This document shows positions 27,601 to 37,810 of a stretch of 64,000 nucleotides of DNA, in pieces. The notes beneath the pieces were generated by a model. It was not told where the DNA came from. It saw only the letters and a list, made by a program, of their open reading frames with translations, and did not search any database. The translations under genes and the position numbers were made by a program. Position 1 is the first letter of the stretch. Each line of letters begins with the position of its first letter. The DNA is from an uncultured Geobacter sp. GTDB lineage: Bacteria; Desulfobacterota; Desulfuromonadia; Geobacterales; CAIOGM01. Location: positions 37,195-101,194 of the forward strand of contig CAIOGM010000038.1 of NCBI GenBank assembly GCA_903857795.1, in the 5' to 3' direction.

Positions 27601-28527
27601 ATGACTCGTGAAGAGCTGAAATCCAGCCGCATCGGCGTCCTCATGGGGGGGCTCTCCGCCGAACGAGAGGTGTCGCTGAAGAGCGGAGTAGCCATGGCCG
27701 AGGCACTCCGCCGCCGCGGCTATCGGGTGAAGGAGATCGATGTGGACCGGCAGCTCCCTCTCGTCCTGATCAGGGAAGGGGTGGAGATCGCCGTCAACGC
27801 TCTGCACGGCCGTTTCGGAGAAGACGGCTGCGTCCAAGGGGTGCTGGAGCTGATGGCGATTCCCTGTACCGGTTCAGGAGTCATGGCCAGCGCCCTGGCC
27901 ATGAACAAGATCTTCGCCCGGCAGCTCTTTGCTGCGGCAGGGCTGACCGTGGCCCGCTGCGTAGTGGTCCGGCGTGGCGACTCCTCTGACTCGGCAGCAC
28001 TCCCCTTCCCGCTTCCGGTGGTGGTCAAGCCGTCCCGGGAGGGATCGTCCATGGGGATCAGCATCGTCCGGCACGGAGGAGAACTGGCCGCGGCGTTGGA
28101 AAGCGCCCACCGCTATGACAATGAGGCGCTGATCGAGGAGTTCATCCCCGGCAGAGAGATTCAGGTGGGGATTCTGGAGGATGAGCCCATCGGTGCCATC
28201 GAGATCGTCCCTAAAAATGAATTTTACGATTTCGAAGCAAAGTACACCCAGGGAGGAGCGGAACATATCATCCCGCCGCGAATCACCCCGGAACAGCTGA
28301 AGCGGGCGCTGGATGCCGGGAAAAAAGCGCATCTTGCCCTGGGCTGTTCCGGCTACAGCCGTGTTGATTTGCTTGTGCGTGAGAACGGTCTATGTTATGT
28401 TCTTGAAGTGAATACCCTCCCTGGAATGACCGCCACCAGCCTTCTCCCCGAAATTGCCCTCGCTGCCGGGATCGGATTCGAAGAGCTCGTAGAGAGAATT
28501 CTCGCGACAGCACTCCGGCAAGGATAG
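27601..28527 (+). CDS. ddl: D-alanine-D-alanine ligase
   Basis: Ddl makes the D-Ala-D-Ala dipeptide used by MurF. The 308-residue ATP-grasp protein has the [18 protein letters not shown] start, [35 protein letters not shown] and the C-terminal [13 protein letters not shown] metal-binding motif. An AGAGG site precedes the ATG. Confidence 0.96.
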   Translation: MTREELKSSRIGVLMGGLSAEREVSLKSGVAMAEALRRRGYRVKEIDVDRQLPLVLIREGVEIAVNALHGRFGEDGCVQGVLELMAIPCTGSGVMASALAMNKIFARQLFAAAGLTVARCVVVRRGDSSDSAALPFPLPVVVKPSREGSSMGISIVRHGGELAAALESAHRYDNEALIEEFIPGREIQVGILEDEPIGAIEIVPKNEFYDFEAKYTQGGAEHIIPPRITPEQLKRALDAGKKAHLALGCSGYSRVDLLVRENGLCYVLEVNTLPGMTATSLLPEIALAAGIGFEELVERILATALRQG

Positions 28528-28532
28528 CAGGC

Positions 28533-29384
28533 ATGAGGGATTTCAAACATACCACGCGACGACCGACTCAGGTAGTCAAACCTGTGGGGAAGAACCGGGT
28601 CAAGCAGACGAAGAATAAACGTAAACCGCTCAATTTCCGGAGACACCTGAAACGGGCAGGAAAATGTATCGGTGGCGCGACCCTCGCTCTCCTGCTGGGG
28701 TTCGTCGGCTACCACTCCTACCGGATCGCTTCCCACGTCGTCCTGTTCAATCTCGACACGATCGACGTCTCTCACAACCGGCGGGTTGACTTCCGCGAAA
28801 TAATCGCCCTGGCCAACGTCAGAGTCGGCGACGATCTACTCCGACTCAATCTGCGAAAGATAGGGGAACAGCTGGAAAAAAACCCCTGGATTGAGTCGGT
28901 CAGAGTCAAGCGCTACTTCCCCCATACCGTGGCCATCGAGGTGACCGAGCGGGAACCGGTGGCGGTCATCAACGTCGGTTATCTTGCCTATCTTGATGAA
29001 AAAGGGACAGTGTTCAAGGCGCTCAACGAAGGTGACGACCTCAATTACCCGATCATCACCGGGATCATGAAAGACGATTTTACCAGTGACCCCACAGGAA
29101 CCATCCGGGCGCTCAACGAGAGCGTCGCACTTCTCGCACTTCTGAAACAGGGAGAGGTTTTCCGCCTGGATGACGTCTCAGAACTGCACTACGACACGGG
29201 GTTTGGCTTTACCCTCTTTACCACCAGGGGAGGGATTCCGGTCCGGCTCGGCGCAGCCGGGTACCCGGAAAAACTGGCCAGACTGGCGCGGATTTTCAAA
29301 GAGCTTCAGCCGCAGATGTCGAACCTGGAATACATAGACCTGAACTACACCGACAAGATCGTTGTAAAAAAAGTTTTCGGATAA
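28533..29384 (+). CDS. ftsQ: Cell division protein FtsQ
   Basis: FtsQ is a bitopic divisome protein that recruits FtsL and FtsB. The 283 residues have a strongly basic cytoplasmic N-terminus (about 1-45), one membrane segment (about 48-70), a POTRA domain (LDTIDVSHNRRVDFREI to EVTEREPVAVI) and the beta domain that ends with YIDLNYTDKIVVKK. Position between ddl and ftsA supports the call. Confidence 0.92.
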   Translation: MRDFKHTTRRPTQVVKPVGKNRVKQTKNKRKPLNFRRHLKRAGKCIGGATLALLLGFVGYHSYRIASHVVLFNLDTIDVSHNRRVDFREIIALANVRVGDDLLRLNLRKIGEQLEKNPWIESVRVKRYFPHTVAIEVTEREPVAVINVGYLAYLDEKGTVFKALNEGDDLNYPIITGIMKDDFTSDPTGTIRALNESVALLALLKQGEVFRLDDVSELHYDTGFGFTLFTTRGGIPVRLGAAGYPEKLARLARIFKELQPQMSNLEYIDLNYTDKIVVKKVFG

Positions 29385-29395
29385 CAGGAGTTGCC

Positions 29396-30646
29396 ATGTC
29401 CGCTACCAGAAAAGAAAATCTCATTGTCGGCCTCGATATCGGGACGACCAAGATATGCGCCATCGTCGGCAATGTGGCCGAAGACGGCATAGACATCGTC
29501 GGCATCGGCACGAGTCCGTCCCGGGGGCTCCGCAAAGGGGTGGTGATCAACATCGAGAGCACGGTCGCCTCCATCAGAAAAGCGGTGGAAGAGGCAGAGC
29601 TCATGGCCGGCTGCGAGATCAAATCGGTCTATGCCGGTATCGCCGGGGGGCATATCAAGGGATTCAACTCCCAGGGAATCATCGCCATCAAAAATCGCGA
29701 GGTCTCCTCCGAAGATGTGAAGCGGGTCATCGATGCAGCCAAGGCCATCGCCATCCCCATGGACCGGGAGGTCATTCACATCCTCCCCCAGGAGTTCATC
29801 ATCGACGACCAGGACGGGATCCGTGAACCGCTCGGCATGAGCGGAGTCCGCCTGGAGGCGAAGGTACACATCGTCACCGGGGCGGTGGCCAGCGCCCAGA
29901 ACATCATCAAATCGTGTAACCGGGCAGGGCTTGACGTAGCCGACATTGTCCTGGAGCAGCTCGCCTCATCGGAGGCGGTCCTCTCCGCCGAGGAGAAGGA
30001 GCTGGGGGTGGCGCTGGTCGATATCGGCGGCGGCACCACCGACATCGCCATCTTCATCGACGGCGCCATCAAACACACCTCGGTCCTCTCCCTGGGGGGG
30101 AACCAGATGACCAATGACATCGCCGTGGGACTCCGGACCCCCATGGCGGCGGCGGAGGCAATCAAACAAAAATACGGCTGCTGCCTCTCATCGCTGGTCG
30201 GCAAGGATGAGACCATTGAAGTCCCCAGCGTCGGCGGCCGCAAGCCCCGGGTTCTCTCCCGCCAGCTCCTGGCGGAGATCCTGGAGCCGCGGGTGCAGGA
30301 GATCTTCGACTTGGTCAACCGGGAGATCGTCAAGTCCGGGTACGAGGATGTCATCGCCTCCGGCGTAGTCATCACCGGCGGCAGCACCATACTGGAGGGG
30401 ATGCCCGAGTTGGCCGAACAGGTCTTCAATCTGCCGGTCCGGCGAGGAATCCCCGCCAATATCGGCGGACTGACCGATGTGGTCAACTCACCGGTCTACG
30501 CCACCGGGGTCGGGTTGGTGGTCTACGGCAGCAAGAATGCGACGATTGAATTTCCGACCGGTCGGCCCGCCGGGAGCGGCGGCGATGACAACCTCTTTCG
30601 GCGTGTGGCGCGCCGGATGAAAGAGTGGTTCGGTGAATTTTTCTAA
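29396..30646 (+). CDS. ftsA: Cell division actin-like protein FtsA
   Basis: FtsA anchors FtsZ to the membrane. The 416-residue protein has the actin-fold phosphate motif [14 protein letters not shown], the [11 protein letters not shown] segment of the 1C domain, [13 protein letters not shown] and [12 protein letters not shown]. The C-terminus ([15 protein letters not shown]) is an amphipathic membrane-targeting helix. An AGGAG site precedes the ATG. Confidence 0.96.
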   Translation: MSATRKENLIVGLDIGTTKICAIVGNVAEDGIDIVGIGTSPSRGLRKGVVINIESTVASIRKAVEEAELMAGCEIKSVYAGIAGGHIKGFNSQGIIAIKNREVSSEDVKRVIDAAKAIAIPMDREVIHILPQEFIIDDQDGIREPLGMSGVRLEAKVHIVTGAVASAQNIIKSCNRAGLDVADIVLEQLASSEAVLSAEEKELGVALVDIGGGTTDIAIFIDGAIKHTSVLSLGGNQMTNDIAVGLRTPMAAAEAIKQKYGCCLSSLVGKDETIEVPSVGGRKPRVLSRQLLAEILEPRVQEIFDLVNREIVKSGYEDVIASGVVITGGSTILEGMPELAEQVFNLPVRRGIPANIGGLTDVVNSPVYATGVGLVVYGSKNATIEFPTGRPAGSGGDDNLFRRVARRMKEWFGEFF

Positions 30647-30696
30647 TGAGAGAGTCGGCGGATCTACAGCATAATCACACGAAAAGGGGAGCGGAC

Positions 30697-31854
30697 ATGC
30701 ACGACATTGATGAGACCAGTGAGCTCGTCGGAGCAAAGATCAAGGTAGTCGGCGTTGGCGGTGGCGGAGGGAACGCAGTCAACACCATGATCGATAATAA
30801 TCTGCGCGGCGTAGACTTCATCGTAGCCAATACCGACGCTCAGGCGCTGAGACTGTCCAGGGCGCCGGCGAAGATGCAGCTGGGAGGAGAACTGACCAAG
30901 GGGCTCGGTGCCGGCGCCAATCCAGAAGTGGGGCGTGACGCGGCCCTGGAAGACCGTGAGCGGATGAAGCAGCTGCTGGACGGCGCAGATATGGTCTTCA
31001 TTGCCGCCGGCATGGGAGGCGGTACCGGCACCGGGGCTGCCCCCGTGGTAGCCGAGATCGCCCGGGAACTGGGCGCGCTCACCGTCGGTGTGGTCACCAA
31101 ACCGTTCACCCGCGAAGGGAAACTCAGGATGGCCAAGGCCGAGAACGGCATCCGGGATCTGAAGAAGCATGTGGACTCCCTCATCGTCATCCCCAACGAC
31201 CGGCTGCTCGGCATCGCCAAGAAAAACACCTCCATACTCGACGCCTTCAAGCCCTCCGACGACGTGCTCCGCCAGGCGGTTCAGGGGATCTCCGACCTCA
31301 TCACCACCTCCGGCTTCATCAACGTGGACTTTGCCGATGTCAAGTCTATCATGAGCGTGCGCGGCATGGCTATGATGGGGATCGGCCTCGCCTCTGGCGA
31401 CAACCGGGCCATCGAGGCGGCCACCAGCGCCATCTCCAGCCCGCTCCTGGAAGATATCGATATCTCCGGCGCCAAGGGAGTCCTGGTCAACATCACCGGC
31501 GCTTCCTCCATGACCATGGACGATTTCGACGCGGTCAACCGGGTCATCCATGATAAGGTTCACGATGATGCCAACATCATCATCGGGGTGGTAATCGATG
31601 AGGCAATGGGGGACTCCCTCAAGGTGACCGCCATCGCTACCGGTTTCGGCGACCGGTTCGACGTCCGCGAACAGCCCCGGGAGAGCGGCCTCAGGTCCAT
31701 CCAGAACCGGACCTCGGTCAATACGGACATCCCCACCTTCCTCCGCAAGGAGCAGCAGGGGCGAAGTGAGCGGGTAGAGCGGCAGCGCTCGCTCCTCACT
31801 GATGACGACGATCAGTACGACATCCCGACCTTTCTCCGCAAATCAGTGGATTAA
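30697..31854 (+). CDS. ftsZ: Cell division protein FtsZ with duplicated C-terminal peptide
   Basis: FtsZ polymerises into the division ring. The 385 residues carry the tubulin signature [10 protein letters not shown], the T7-loop region [11 protein letters not shown] and a C-terminal linker. The conserved peptide DIPTFLRK, which binds FtsA and other partners, occurs twice: at residues 344-351 and again at 375-382 next to the C-terminus. AGGGGAG precedes the chosen ATG. A terminator follows, closing the dcw cluster. Confidence 0.97.
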   Translation: MHDIDETSELVGAKIKVVGVGGGGGNAVNTMIDNNLRGVDFIVANTDAQALRLSRAPAKMQLGGELTKGLGAGANPEVGRDAALEDRERMKQLLDGADMVFIAAGMGGGTGTGAAPVVAEIARELGALTVGVVTKPFTREGKLRMAKAENGIRDLKKHVDSLIVIPNDRLLGIAKKNTSILDAFKPSDDVLRQAVQGISDLITTSGFINVDFADVKSIMSVRGMAMMGIGLASGDNRAIEAATSAISSPLLEDIDISGAKGVLVNITGASSMTMDDFDAVNRVIHDKVHDDANIIIGVVIDEAMGDSLKVTAIATGFGDRFDVREQPRESGLRSIQNRTSVNTDIPTFLRKEQQGRSERVERQRSLLTDDDDQYDIPTFLRKSVD

Positions 31855-31896
31855 GAACTCCAGCGGGCCTTAAACCGCAATCGTCACACCCTCCAG

Positions 31897-31937
31897 TACC
31901 CGGCTTCCCATCCCCCTCCAGGGAGGCCGGGTATTTT
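31897..31937 (+). terminator. Intrinsic terminator after ftsZ
   Basis: A 13-bp stem (TACCCGGCTTCCC with GGGAGGCCGGGTA, one wobble), an 11-base loop and a TTTT tail. Confidence 0.8.
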
Positions 31938-31990
31938 CATATGAATGCTTCAAGAGAGTACTCCAGCCGGAAAAAGACGGGTGACCCGCC

Positions 31991-33682
31991 ATGACCTGGA
32001 AAATCAGGGAAAGCTACCGAAAAAAACTCGCCGCCGAGCAGGGGTACAGCCCGGCCACACGGGGAGGAATCCTCTCCGTCTGCCTCATCTACCCCAACCG
32101 CTATCACGTGGGGATGAGCAACCTGGGGTTCCAGAGCGTCTACCGACTGCTGAACATGACCTCCGGCGTGATCTGCGAACGGGCCTTTCTCCCCGACCCC
32201 CCAGAACTGAAGGAGTATCGCGCTACCGGCCGTCGGCTCATGACGCTGGAGACCCAGCGGGAGGTGGGGAACTTCGATCTGATCGCCTTTTCCATCTCCT
32301 TCGAACAGGACTACCTCAATCTTCCCCTCATCTTCCAACTGGCGGGACTCCCCCCGCTGGCTGAAGAGCGGGATGACTCTCAGCCGCTGGTGATCGCCGG
32401 CGGCGCGGCTCTCTTCCTCAACCCCGAACCGGTGGCGGATTTCCTCGATCTGGCGATCCTCGGCGAGGCTGAACCGCTCCTCCCGTCCATCGTCCCCCTC
32501 CTCATCGGTGAAGAGGGGCGGGAAGAGCTACTGAGAAAAGCAGCGCAACTCCCCGGCGTTTATGTTCCACTCCTCCTCTCCCCACGTTATGAGGAGGGGG
32601 TAGTCGGCCGGAGCGCCACCGGCGGCGCTCCCCAACAGGTGGCGCGGGTCTGGGCCGCTTCAGGGAAAGAAGCGCCCAGCGCCACCGCCGTCTTCACCCC
32701 CGATACCGAGTTCGGCGATATGGCCCTGGTGGAGCTCTCCCGCGGCTGTCCCAGAGGGTGTCGCTTCTGCGCCGCCGGATTCATCTACCTCCCCTTCCGG
32801 CAACACCCCCTGGCCTCGGTCCTCCAAGGAGTGGACGCCGGACTTGTATTCCGCAAAAAAATCGGCCTGGTGGGGGCCGCCGTCTCCGACTATCGCCAGA
32901 TCGGCGCACTCAGCCGGGCGATACTCGACAGAGGGGGGACAGTTTCGGTATCATCACTCCGGATCGACGGGTTGGACGAGGAGATGATCGATGTCCTCAT
33001 CGAGAGCGGACACAAGACCGTGACCCTGGCCCCGGAGGGGGGCTCCCAGCGACTGCGGGAGGTGATTAACAAGGGGATCTCCGAGGCCCAGATCTTCGAG
33101 GCATGTGAACGACTCATCTCCCGGAACATCCTGAATCTCAAGCTCTATTTCATCATTGGCCTCCCCACGGAGTGTGACGCCGACCTGGACGAGCTGACGG
33201 CTCTGGTGCGGCAGATCCGGGAACGGGTGGTCGCTGCAGCGAAACAGAACGGTCGGCTTGGGGAGATAATCCTCTCCGTCAACCCCTTCATCCCCAAGCC
33301 GTTCACCCCGTTCCAGTGGTGCGGCATGAATCCGTTGAAGGAGCTGGAGCGGAAGGAGGCGTATCTGCGGCGCGCCTTTGCCGCGCTCCCCAATATCAGA
33401 TTTCAGATGGAGCCCCCCCGTGAGGCCCTGCTCCAAGGATTCCTTTCCCGCGGCGACCGCCGCCTCTCCCGTTTCATCCTCAAGGCCCATGAGCTGGGAA
33501 GCGTAAAGAGAGGGGCCAAGGCCGCAGGGTTCGATCCGGAGAGAGAGGCATGCCGGGAGATTCCGCTGGATGAGCAGCTCCCCTGGGATTTCATCGAGAG
33601 CGTTCCCAAGGAGCGGCTTATAGGAGAGTTTCACGCTGCTTTCACCGGCAATCCCACCAGGGGAGGAGTGCATGAACCATGA
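31991..33682 (+). CDS. Radical SAM protein, B12-binding-like N-terminus
   Basis: This 563-residue protein has a radical SAM core with the [4Fe-4S] motif CPRGCRFC (about residue 255) and the downstream LRIDGLDEEM, LAPEGGSQRLREVINKG and FIIGLPTE segments. The N-terminal 200 residues (VCLIYPNRYHVGMSNLG, IAGGAALFLNPEP, LGEAEPLLP) resemble cobalamin-binding-like domains of the uncharacterised TIGR03960-type group. Substrate unknown. It is the first gene after the ftsZ terminator, and its stop overlaps the acyltransferase start. Confidence 0.82.
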   Translation: MTWKIRESYRKKLAAEQGYSPATRGGILSVCLIYPNRYHVGMSNLGFQSVYRLLNMTSGVICERAFLPDPPELKEYRATGRRLMTLETQREVGNFDLIAFSISFEQDYLNLPLIFQLAGLPPLAEERDDSQPLVIAGGAALFLNPEPVADFLDLAILGEAEPLLPSIVPLLIGEEGREELLRKAAQLPGVYVPLLLSPRYEEGVVGRSATGGAPQQVARVWAASGKEAPSATAVFTPDTEFGDMALVELSRGCPRGCRFCAAGFIYLPFRQHPLASVLQGVDAGLVFRKKIGLVGAAVSDYRQIGALSRAILDRGGTVSVSSLRIDGLDEEMIDVLIESGHKTVTLAPEGGSQRLREVINKGISEAQIFEACERLISRNILNLKLYFIIGLPTECDADLDELTALVRQIRERVVAAAKQNGRLGEIILSVNPFIPKPFTPFQWCGMNPLKELERKEAYLRRAFAALPNIRFQMEPPREALLQGFLSRGDRRLSRFILKAHELGSVKRGAKAAGFDPEREACREIPLDEQLPWDFIESVPKERLIGEFHAAFTGNPTRGGVHEP

Positions 33683-34623
33683 CGGAGCGTGACCATTCGG
33701 CAGGCATCTGGCGGGAGGTGATCTGGCGCGGCCAGGTGGCCCTCTTCAAGGGGGGGACATTCCTCCTGGCGCTGACCCCCCTCCCCCTCATCCCGGTGAT
33801 CGGCAGCCTCCTGGGGAGCCTCTGCTTTCTCCTCCTCGGCTCCCGGCGGCGGGTCGCCCTGGAGGGGATCAGAGGCTCACTCTCTGTCCTTCCGCGGGAC
33901 AGCGATCCCGCGCGGATCGCCCGGGGTTGCTTCGCCAATCTGGGGAGCTCTTTCATCGAAAATTGCAAGCTCTACCATGGCTGCGCCGAGATCCTCGACA
34001 GGGTGGAGATCCAGGGGTTGGAAGAGTACCGCAAGGCGCGGGCCAAGGGGAAGGGGGTCATGTTTCTCACCGGCCACTGTGGTAACTGGGAGCTCATCGC
34101 CCTCACCTTCGGTTACCGCTACGACCCCTTTGTCGTCATGGTCCGCGAGCAGAAGAACCCCTACCTGACCCGCTGTATCGAGGCGATGCGCAGCCGCTAC
34201 GGTAACACCATCATCTACAAGAAGACGGCGCTTCGGGAGATGATGCGGCTTCTCCGCAACAACGGGGTCACCGGTATGCTCATCGACCAGGCGGTGATGC
34301 CATCGGAGGGGTACCTGGTTGATTTCCTGGGCCGTCCCGCCTGGACCACCAGTATGCCGGTGCTTATGGCTCGCAAATGCGGAGTGGCGCTTCTTCCCGC
34401 CTTCATCAGCAGGGAGGGGGAGGGGCACCGGATCGTTATCCATCCGGAGGTAGAGTTTGCCTCCGACGACCCCTCCGACGAGGCCCTGGCCCGGGATACA
34501 GCCCTCCTCACCCGCTACGTGGACGATTTCGTCCGGAGCCATCCCGCACAGTGGTATTGGGTTCACCGCCGGTGGAAGAACCGCGAGCCCGCTCCCGGGA
34601 GGGCTTCGCAGCACTCTCCTTGA
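33679..34623 (+). CDS. LpxL/HtrB-family lysophospholipid acyltransferase
   Basis: The 314-residue protein has an N-terminal membrane segment (about 30-50) and the acyltransferase motif HCGNWE (HX4E), followed by REQKNP and IDQAVMPSEG segments seen in late acyltransferases of lipid A synthesis. It probably adds a secondary acyl chain to lipid A or a similar lipid at the inner membrane. Which chain and acceptor cannot be read from the sequence. It is coupled to the radical SAM gene by a 4-bp overlap. Confidence 0.82.
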   Translation: MTERDHSAGIWREVIWRGQVALFKGGTFLLALTPLPLIPVIGSLLGSLCFLLLGSRRRVALEGIRGSLSVLPRDSDPARIARGCFANLGSSFIENCKLYHGCAEILDRVEIQGLEEYRKARAKGKGVMFLTGHCGNWELIALTFGYRYDPFVVMVREQKNPYLTRCIEAMRSRYGNTIIYKKTALREMMRLLRNNGVTGMLIDQAVMPSEGYLVDFLGRPAWTTSMPVLMARKCGVALLPAFISREGEGHRIVIHPEVEFASDDPSDEALARDTALLTRYVDDFVRSHPAQWYWVHRRWKNREPAPGRASQHSP

Positions 34624-34685
34624 CTCCTTATCACGAACCCAGTAGTATGCGGGCTCTTTCAATCTTGTCTGCCGAGGAGGACGCC

Positions 34686-35009
34686 GTGAGCGATAAACCG
34701 TGGTCAGAAGTCAACCTCCTTCGCCCCAAGAAGGGGTATATGGGTGGCGAAGTTCTCATAACCCTGGTGATCCTTATCGGCTGGGGGGGGGCAACCTTCG
34801 GCTTCCAGCTACTCCAGAAATTTCTGGAGACGACCCCCCAGGGGGAAAATTTCTTCACCCGCTTCACCTTCTTCAATCTGCCGCTCAATGTCTGGTTCAC
34901 CGGCCAGTTCCTCCCCTTGTGGTTCGTCATTCTCTGTTTCGTCTTCAACCTCTACATCGACCGGCTGACCGCACGGCACAGTCGCACGAGATACCCCTAT
35001 GAACATTAG
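34686..35009 (+). CDS. DUF4212 small subunit of solute:sodium symporter
   Basis: This 107-residue protein starts at a GTG with GAGGAGG 6 bp upstream. It has two membrane segments (about 20-40 and 70-95) and the VNLLRPKKGYMG N-terminus of the DUF4212 family. These proteins accompany large sodium:solute symporters; the gene overlaps that partner by 11 bp. The DNA contains a run of nine G near 34783-34791. Confidence 0.87.
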   Translation: MSDKPWSEVNLLRPKKGYMGGEVLITLVILIGWGGATFGFQLLQKFLETTPQGENFFTRFTFFNLPLNVWFTGQFLPLWFVILCFVFNLYIDRLTARHSRTRYPYEH

Positions 35010-36534
35010 TGACCTCCATATCAGGCTTATCCCACTGATCATCGCGGTGGTGGTTCTCACCTCATTTCTCCTGATAGGGCTCAGCCACAAGGTGAGGGAG
35101 AGCTCCGAGTACGGTCTCGGCGGCCGCTCCCCTGGCCGGCTCGGCAGCGGTGCGGCCATCGCCAGTAACTGGATGAGCGGCGCCAGCTTTCTCGGCATGG
35201 CCGGTTACTTCTACCTCTACGGCTACCAGGCGTTCGCCTGCGTCATCGGCTGGACCGGCGGCTACGTGCTGCTCCTCATCCTCCTGGCGGGACAGATCCG
35301 GCGCTTCGGCAAATACACCGCCCCCGATTTCGTCGGAGAGCGATTCGACTCGCCGGCTGCGCGGCTCATTTCCGCCCTCATCTCCATAACCATCTCGGTG
35401 ATCTACTGTGCGGCCCAGTTCAAGGGGATCGGAATACTTTTCGGCTGGCTCTTCGGTCTCCCTTATTCTGTTGCCGTGACCTTCGGGGCCGTGGCGGTGA
35501 TCTCTTACGTGGTCTTCGCCGGCAGCATGGGGGTCATGAAGACCCAGCAGCTCCAGTACACCGTCCTCATTATCTCCTTCATCCTCCCTCTCATGTTTCT
35601 GGCCAAGAAATTGGGCTATTTCTGGCCGCTCCCCCAGTTCGGCTACGGCGCGGCGCTCTCCCAGCTCTCACCGGAGTTCAGAAACAGCTTCACCCTCCCC
35701 TTTGCCTCCTCCTCGCTCTTCCAATGGTCGGCTCTCTGCTTCACCCTGATGGTGGGGACCGCCGGGCTCCCCCATGTACTCTCCCGGTTCTATATCGTCC
35801 CCAACATCCGCGACGCCCGCTGGAGTGTGGTCTGGGGGCTCTTCTTCATCGCCCTCATCTACTGGTCGGCGCCGGCCTACGCCGTCTTCGCCCGGCTGAT
35901 CGAGGCAAAGAGCGGCAGCTCCCCGGATCCGGCCGCTGCCCGAAGCATGGCGGACATGGTCATCATCACGGCAGCTACCCAAGGGGGGCTCCCGATCTGG
36001 CTGGTGGGAATCCTCGCCGCCGGCGGATTGAGCGCCGCTTTTTCCACCGTGGCGGGGCTCCTCATGACCGGCGCCGCCTCCTGTTCCCATGACATCTATG
36101 CCGGCTTCCTCCGTCCCAACGCCTCCGAATACCGGAAGATGCGGGTAGCCAAAGGGTGTACCCTCCTCCTGGCTCTGGCAGTATACCTGATCTCCATGAA
36201 TCCCCCCGGACTCATCGTAGAGATCACCGCCGTCGCCTTTGCCCTGGCGGGAAACACCATCTTTCCCGCCTTTCTCCTGGGAATCTGGTGGGGGCGGGCC
36301 AATCGGCAGGGGATCATTACCGGCATGCTGCTTGGGACTCTCGTCACCTTTGCGGCGCCGCTCTTCGGTCGGTTCGTTCCGGTGGTTGCCGAGCTCTTCC
36401 CGCTCACCTCATCGGCCCTCTGCGGCGCCCCGCTGGTGATCCTCGTCACCATCCTGGTATCACTTGTGACTCCCCCTCCTCCGGAACGGATCCGCCGGTT
36501 CCTGGCGACGGAAGTCCACGGGCATCTTGATTGA
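34999..36534 (+). CDS. Sodium:solute symporter (acetate/ActP-like)
   Basis: This 511-residue inner-membrane protein has about thirteen hydrophobic segments and SSS-family motifs such as GLGGRSPGRLGSGAAIASNWMSGASFLG and a central GTAGLPHVLSRFY. With the DUF4212 partner it resembles acetate or short-chain carboxylate transporters common in acetate-oxidising anaerobes. The actual substrate is inferred only from family and context. Confidence 0.85.
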   Translation: MNISDLHIRLIPLIIAVVVLTSFLLIGLSHKVRESSEYGLGGRSPGRLGSGAAIASNWMSGASFLGMAGYFYLYGYQAFACVIGWTGGYVLLLILLAGQIRRFGKYTAPDFVGERFDSPAARLISALISITISVIYCAAQFKGIGILFGWLFGLPYSVAVTFGAVAVISYVVFAGSMGVMKTQQLQYTVLIISFILPLMFLAKKLGYFWPLPQFGYGAALSQLSPEFRNSFTLPFASSSLFQWSALCFTLMVGTAGLPHVLSRFYIVPNIRDARWSVVWGLFFIALIYWSAPAYAVFARLIEAKSGSSPDPAAARSMADMVIITAATQGGLPIWLVGILAAGGLSAAFSTVAGLLMTGAASCSHDIYAGFLRPNASEYRKMRVAKGCTLLLALAVYLISMNPPGLIVEITAVAFALAGNTIFPAFLLGIWWGRANRQGIITGMLLGTLVTFAAPLFGRFVPVVAELFPLTSSALCGAPLVILVTILVSLVTPPPPERIRRFLATEVHGHLD

Positions 36535-36547
36535 CCAGGAGGCGGAG

Positions 36548-37810
36548 ATGGCTCTGATGCTGGAGGCGCGAAGCGGTGAATATATGACCGGACGGGGGGT
36601 AAAGCGGCTCTTCGACGAGCTCTGCGATGGGATCTTCCGGGAGTTGCGGCGACTCCCGGCCGTTGAGGGGCAGGAACTTCTGGCGGAACTGCGGGGGACT
36701 CTGGACGGTGAGATCGCCACCGAACAACAATTCCAGGAGGAGTTTTCCCGACTGCAGGCGGAGACCCTCCGGACCGCAACGCCGGAAGAGCTGGCGCGAA
36801 TCTGCCGGGAAATCGTCTCCCTGGTGGCCGGCTCCTTCCTCCGGCACGAATCGGTCCCCGCACTGTTCGCCCTCTGCGGCGAGGCTCTGGAAAGCATGCT
36901 CGAACAGGCGCTCCGGTTGACCGAGGAGGAGCTGACGCGGGAGGGGCTCGGCCCTCCCCCCTGTTACGCCTGGCTGCTGCTCGGTCCTGGGGGACGGCGT
37001 GAGGCGACCCTGTCCACAGAGCTGGAGGGTGTTCTCGTCCACGGTCCCGGCGAGACGGCGACCCGGTACTGCGCCGAACTGGCGGGACGGACGACGGTCA
37101 TCCTGGAACGGTGCGGCTTCAAGAAGAGCAGGCGCGGAATCATTCCCGACAATCCGCTCTGGCGCGCCTCCACTGAGGGGTGGCTGGAACGGATCGAAGA
37201 GCTCTGCTGCCGCGACAGCAGAGCCCGGTCGGGGAGCTCACCGCACCGTATGGCACGTCTGGGGAGCCCGCTCTTCGAGCTGGCTGACCTGCGGTTTGCT
37301 GCGGGAGATTCCCTCCTCGGCGAAGAGCTCATTATTATGGTCCGGAACGCGGCGGAGCGGCACCCCGCCTGCATCATGGCTGCGGCCCGCACCGTGGCTG
37401 CGCTGCCGACCCCATTCACCTTTCTCGGTAATTACCGTGTTGAACGGAAAGGAAATCATCGGGGGATGGTCGATCTGGACCGGTGGGCCTGTCATCCCCT
37501 GGTCGCCATGGTCCGGCTTCAGGCGGTTACCGGAGGGATCGCCGAGACCAGCACCCTTGAGCGGCTCCAGGCGCTGCTCAGAAGAGGGTCGCTGGACGTC
37601 GAACTGGGGAAACGCCTGCTTAAGGCGGGACTTCGGCTCTTCCGACTGAAGGCGCTACTTGAAATCCAGGGAGCGACCGCGGAGGGTGACGGGACCTACC
37701 TGCTCCCCAGCACTCTTTCCTCCGGTGAGGAATTCGAACTGCGGGAGGCGCTGGAGGCGGTAACCACTCTTCGGAAAGTGATCCACAGCAGCCTAGCGGA
37801 AAAGGGGTGA
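36548..37810 (+). CDS. DUF294-type nucleotidyltransferase-like protein, degenerate site
   Basis: This 420-residue protein resembles the DUF294 plus DUF294-C region found next to acetate-type symporters. In active-site-bearing relatives the motif is GSxGRxEQTLxTDxD; here it reads GPGGRREATLSTELEG, so the metal-binding Asp residues are replaced by Glu and the Ser by Pro. No CBS domains are seen in the N-terminus, which is helical. It may be a regulatory, non-catalytic partner of the symporter. AGGAGG precedes the chosen ATG; a TTG seven codons earlier is possible. Confidence 0.72.
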   Translation: MALMLEARSGEYMTGRGVKRLFDELCDGIFRELRRLPAVEGQELLAELRGTLDGEIATEQQFQEEFSRLQAETLRTATPEELARICREIVSLVAGSFLRHESVPALFALCGEALESMLEQALRLTEEELTREGLGPPPCYAWLLLGPGGRREATLSTELEGVLVHGPGETATRYCAELAGRTTVILERCGFKKSRRGIIPDNPLWRASTEGWLERIEELCCRDSRARSGSSPHRMARLGSPLFELADLRFAAGDSLLGEELIIMVRNAAERHPACIMAAARTVAALPTPFTFLGNYRVERKGNHRGMVDLDRWACHPLVAMVRLQAVTGGIAETSTLERLQALLRRGSLDVELGKRLLKAGLRLFRLKALLEIQGATAEGDGTYLLPSTLSSGEEFELREALEAVTTLRKVIHSSLAEKG

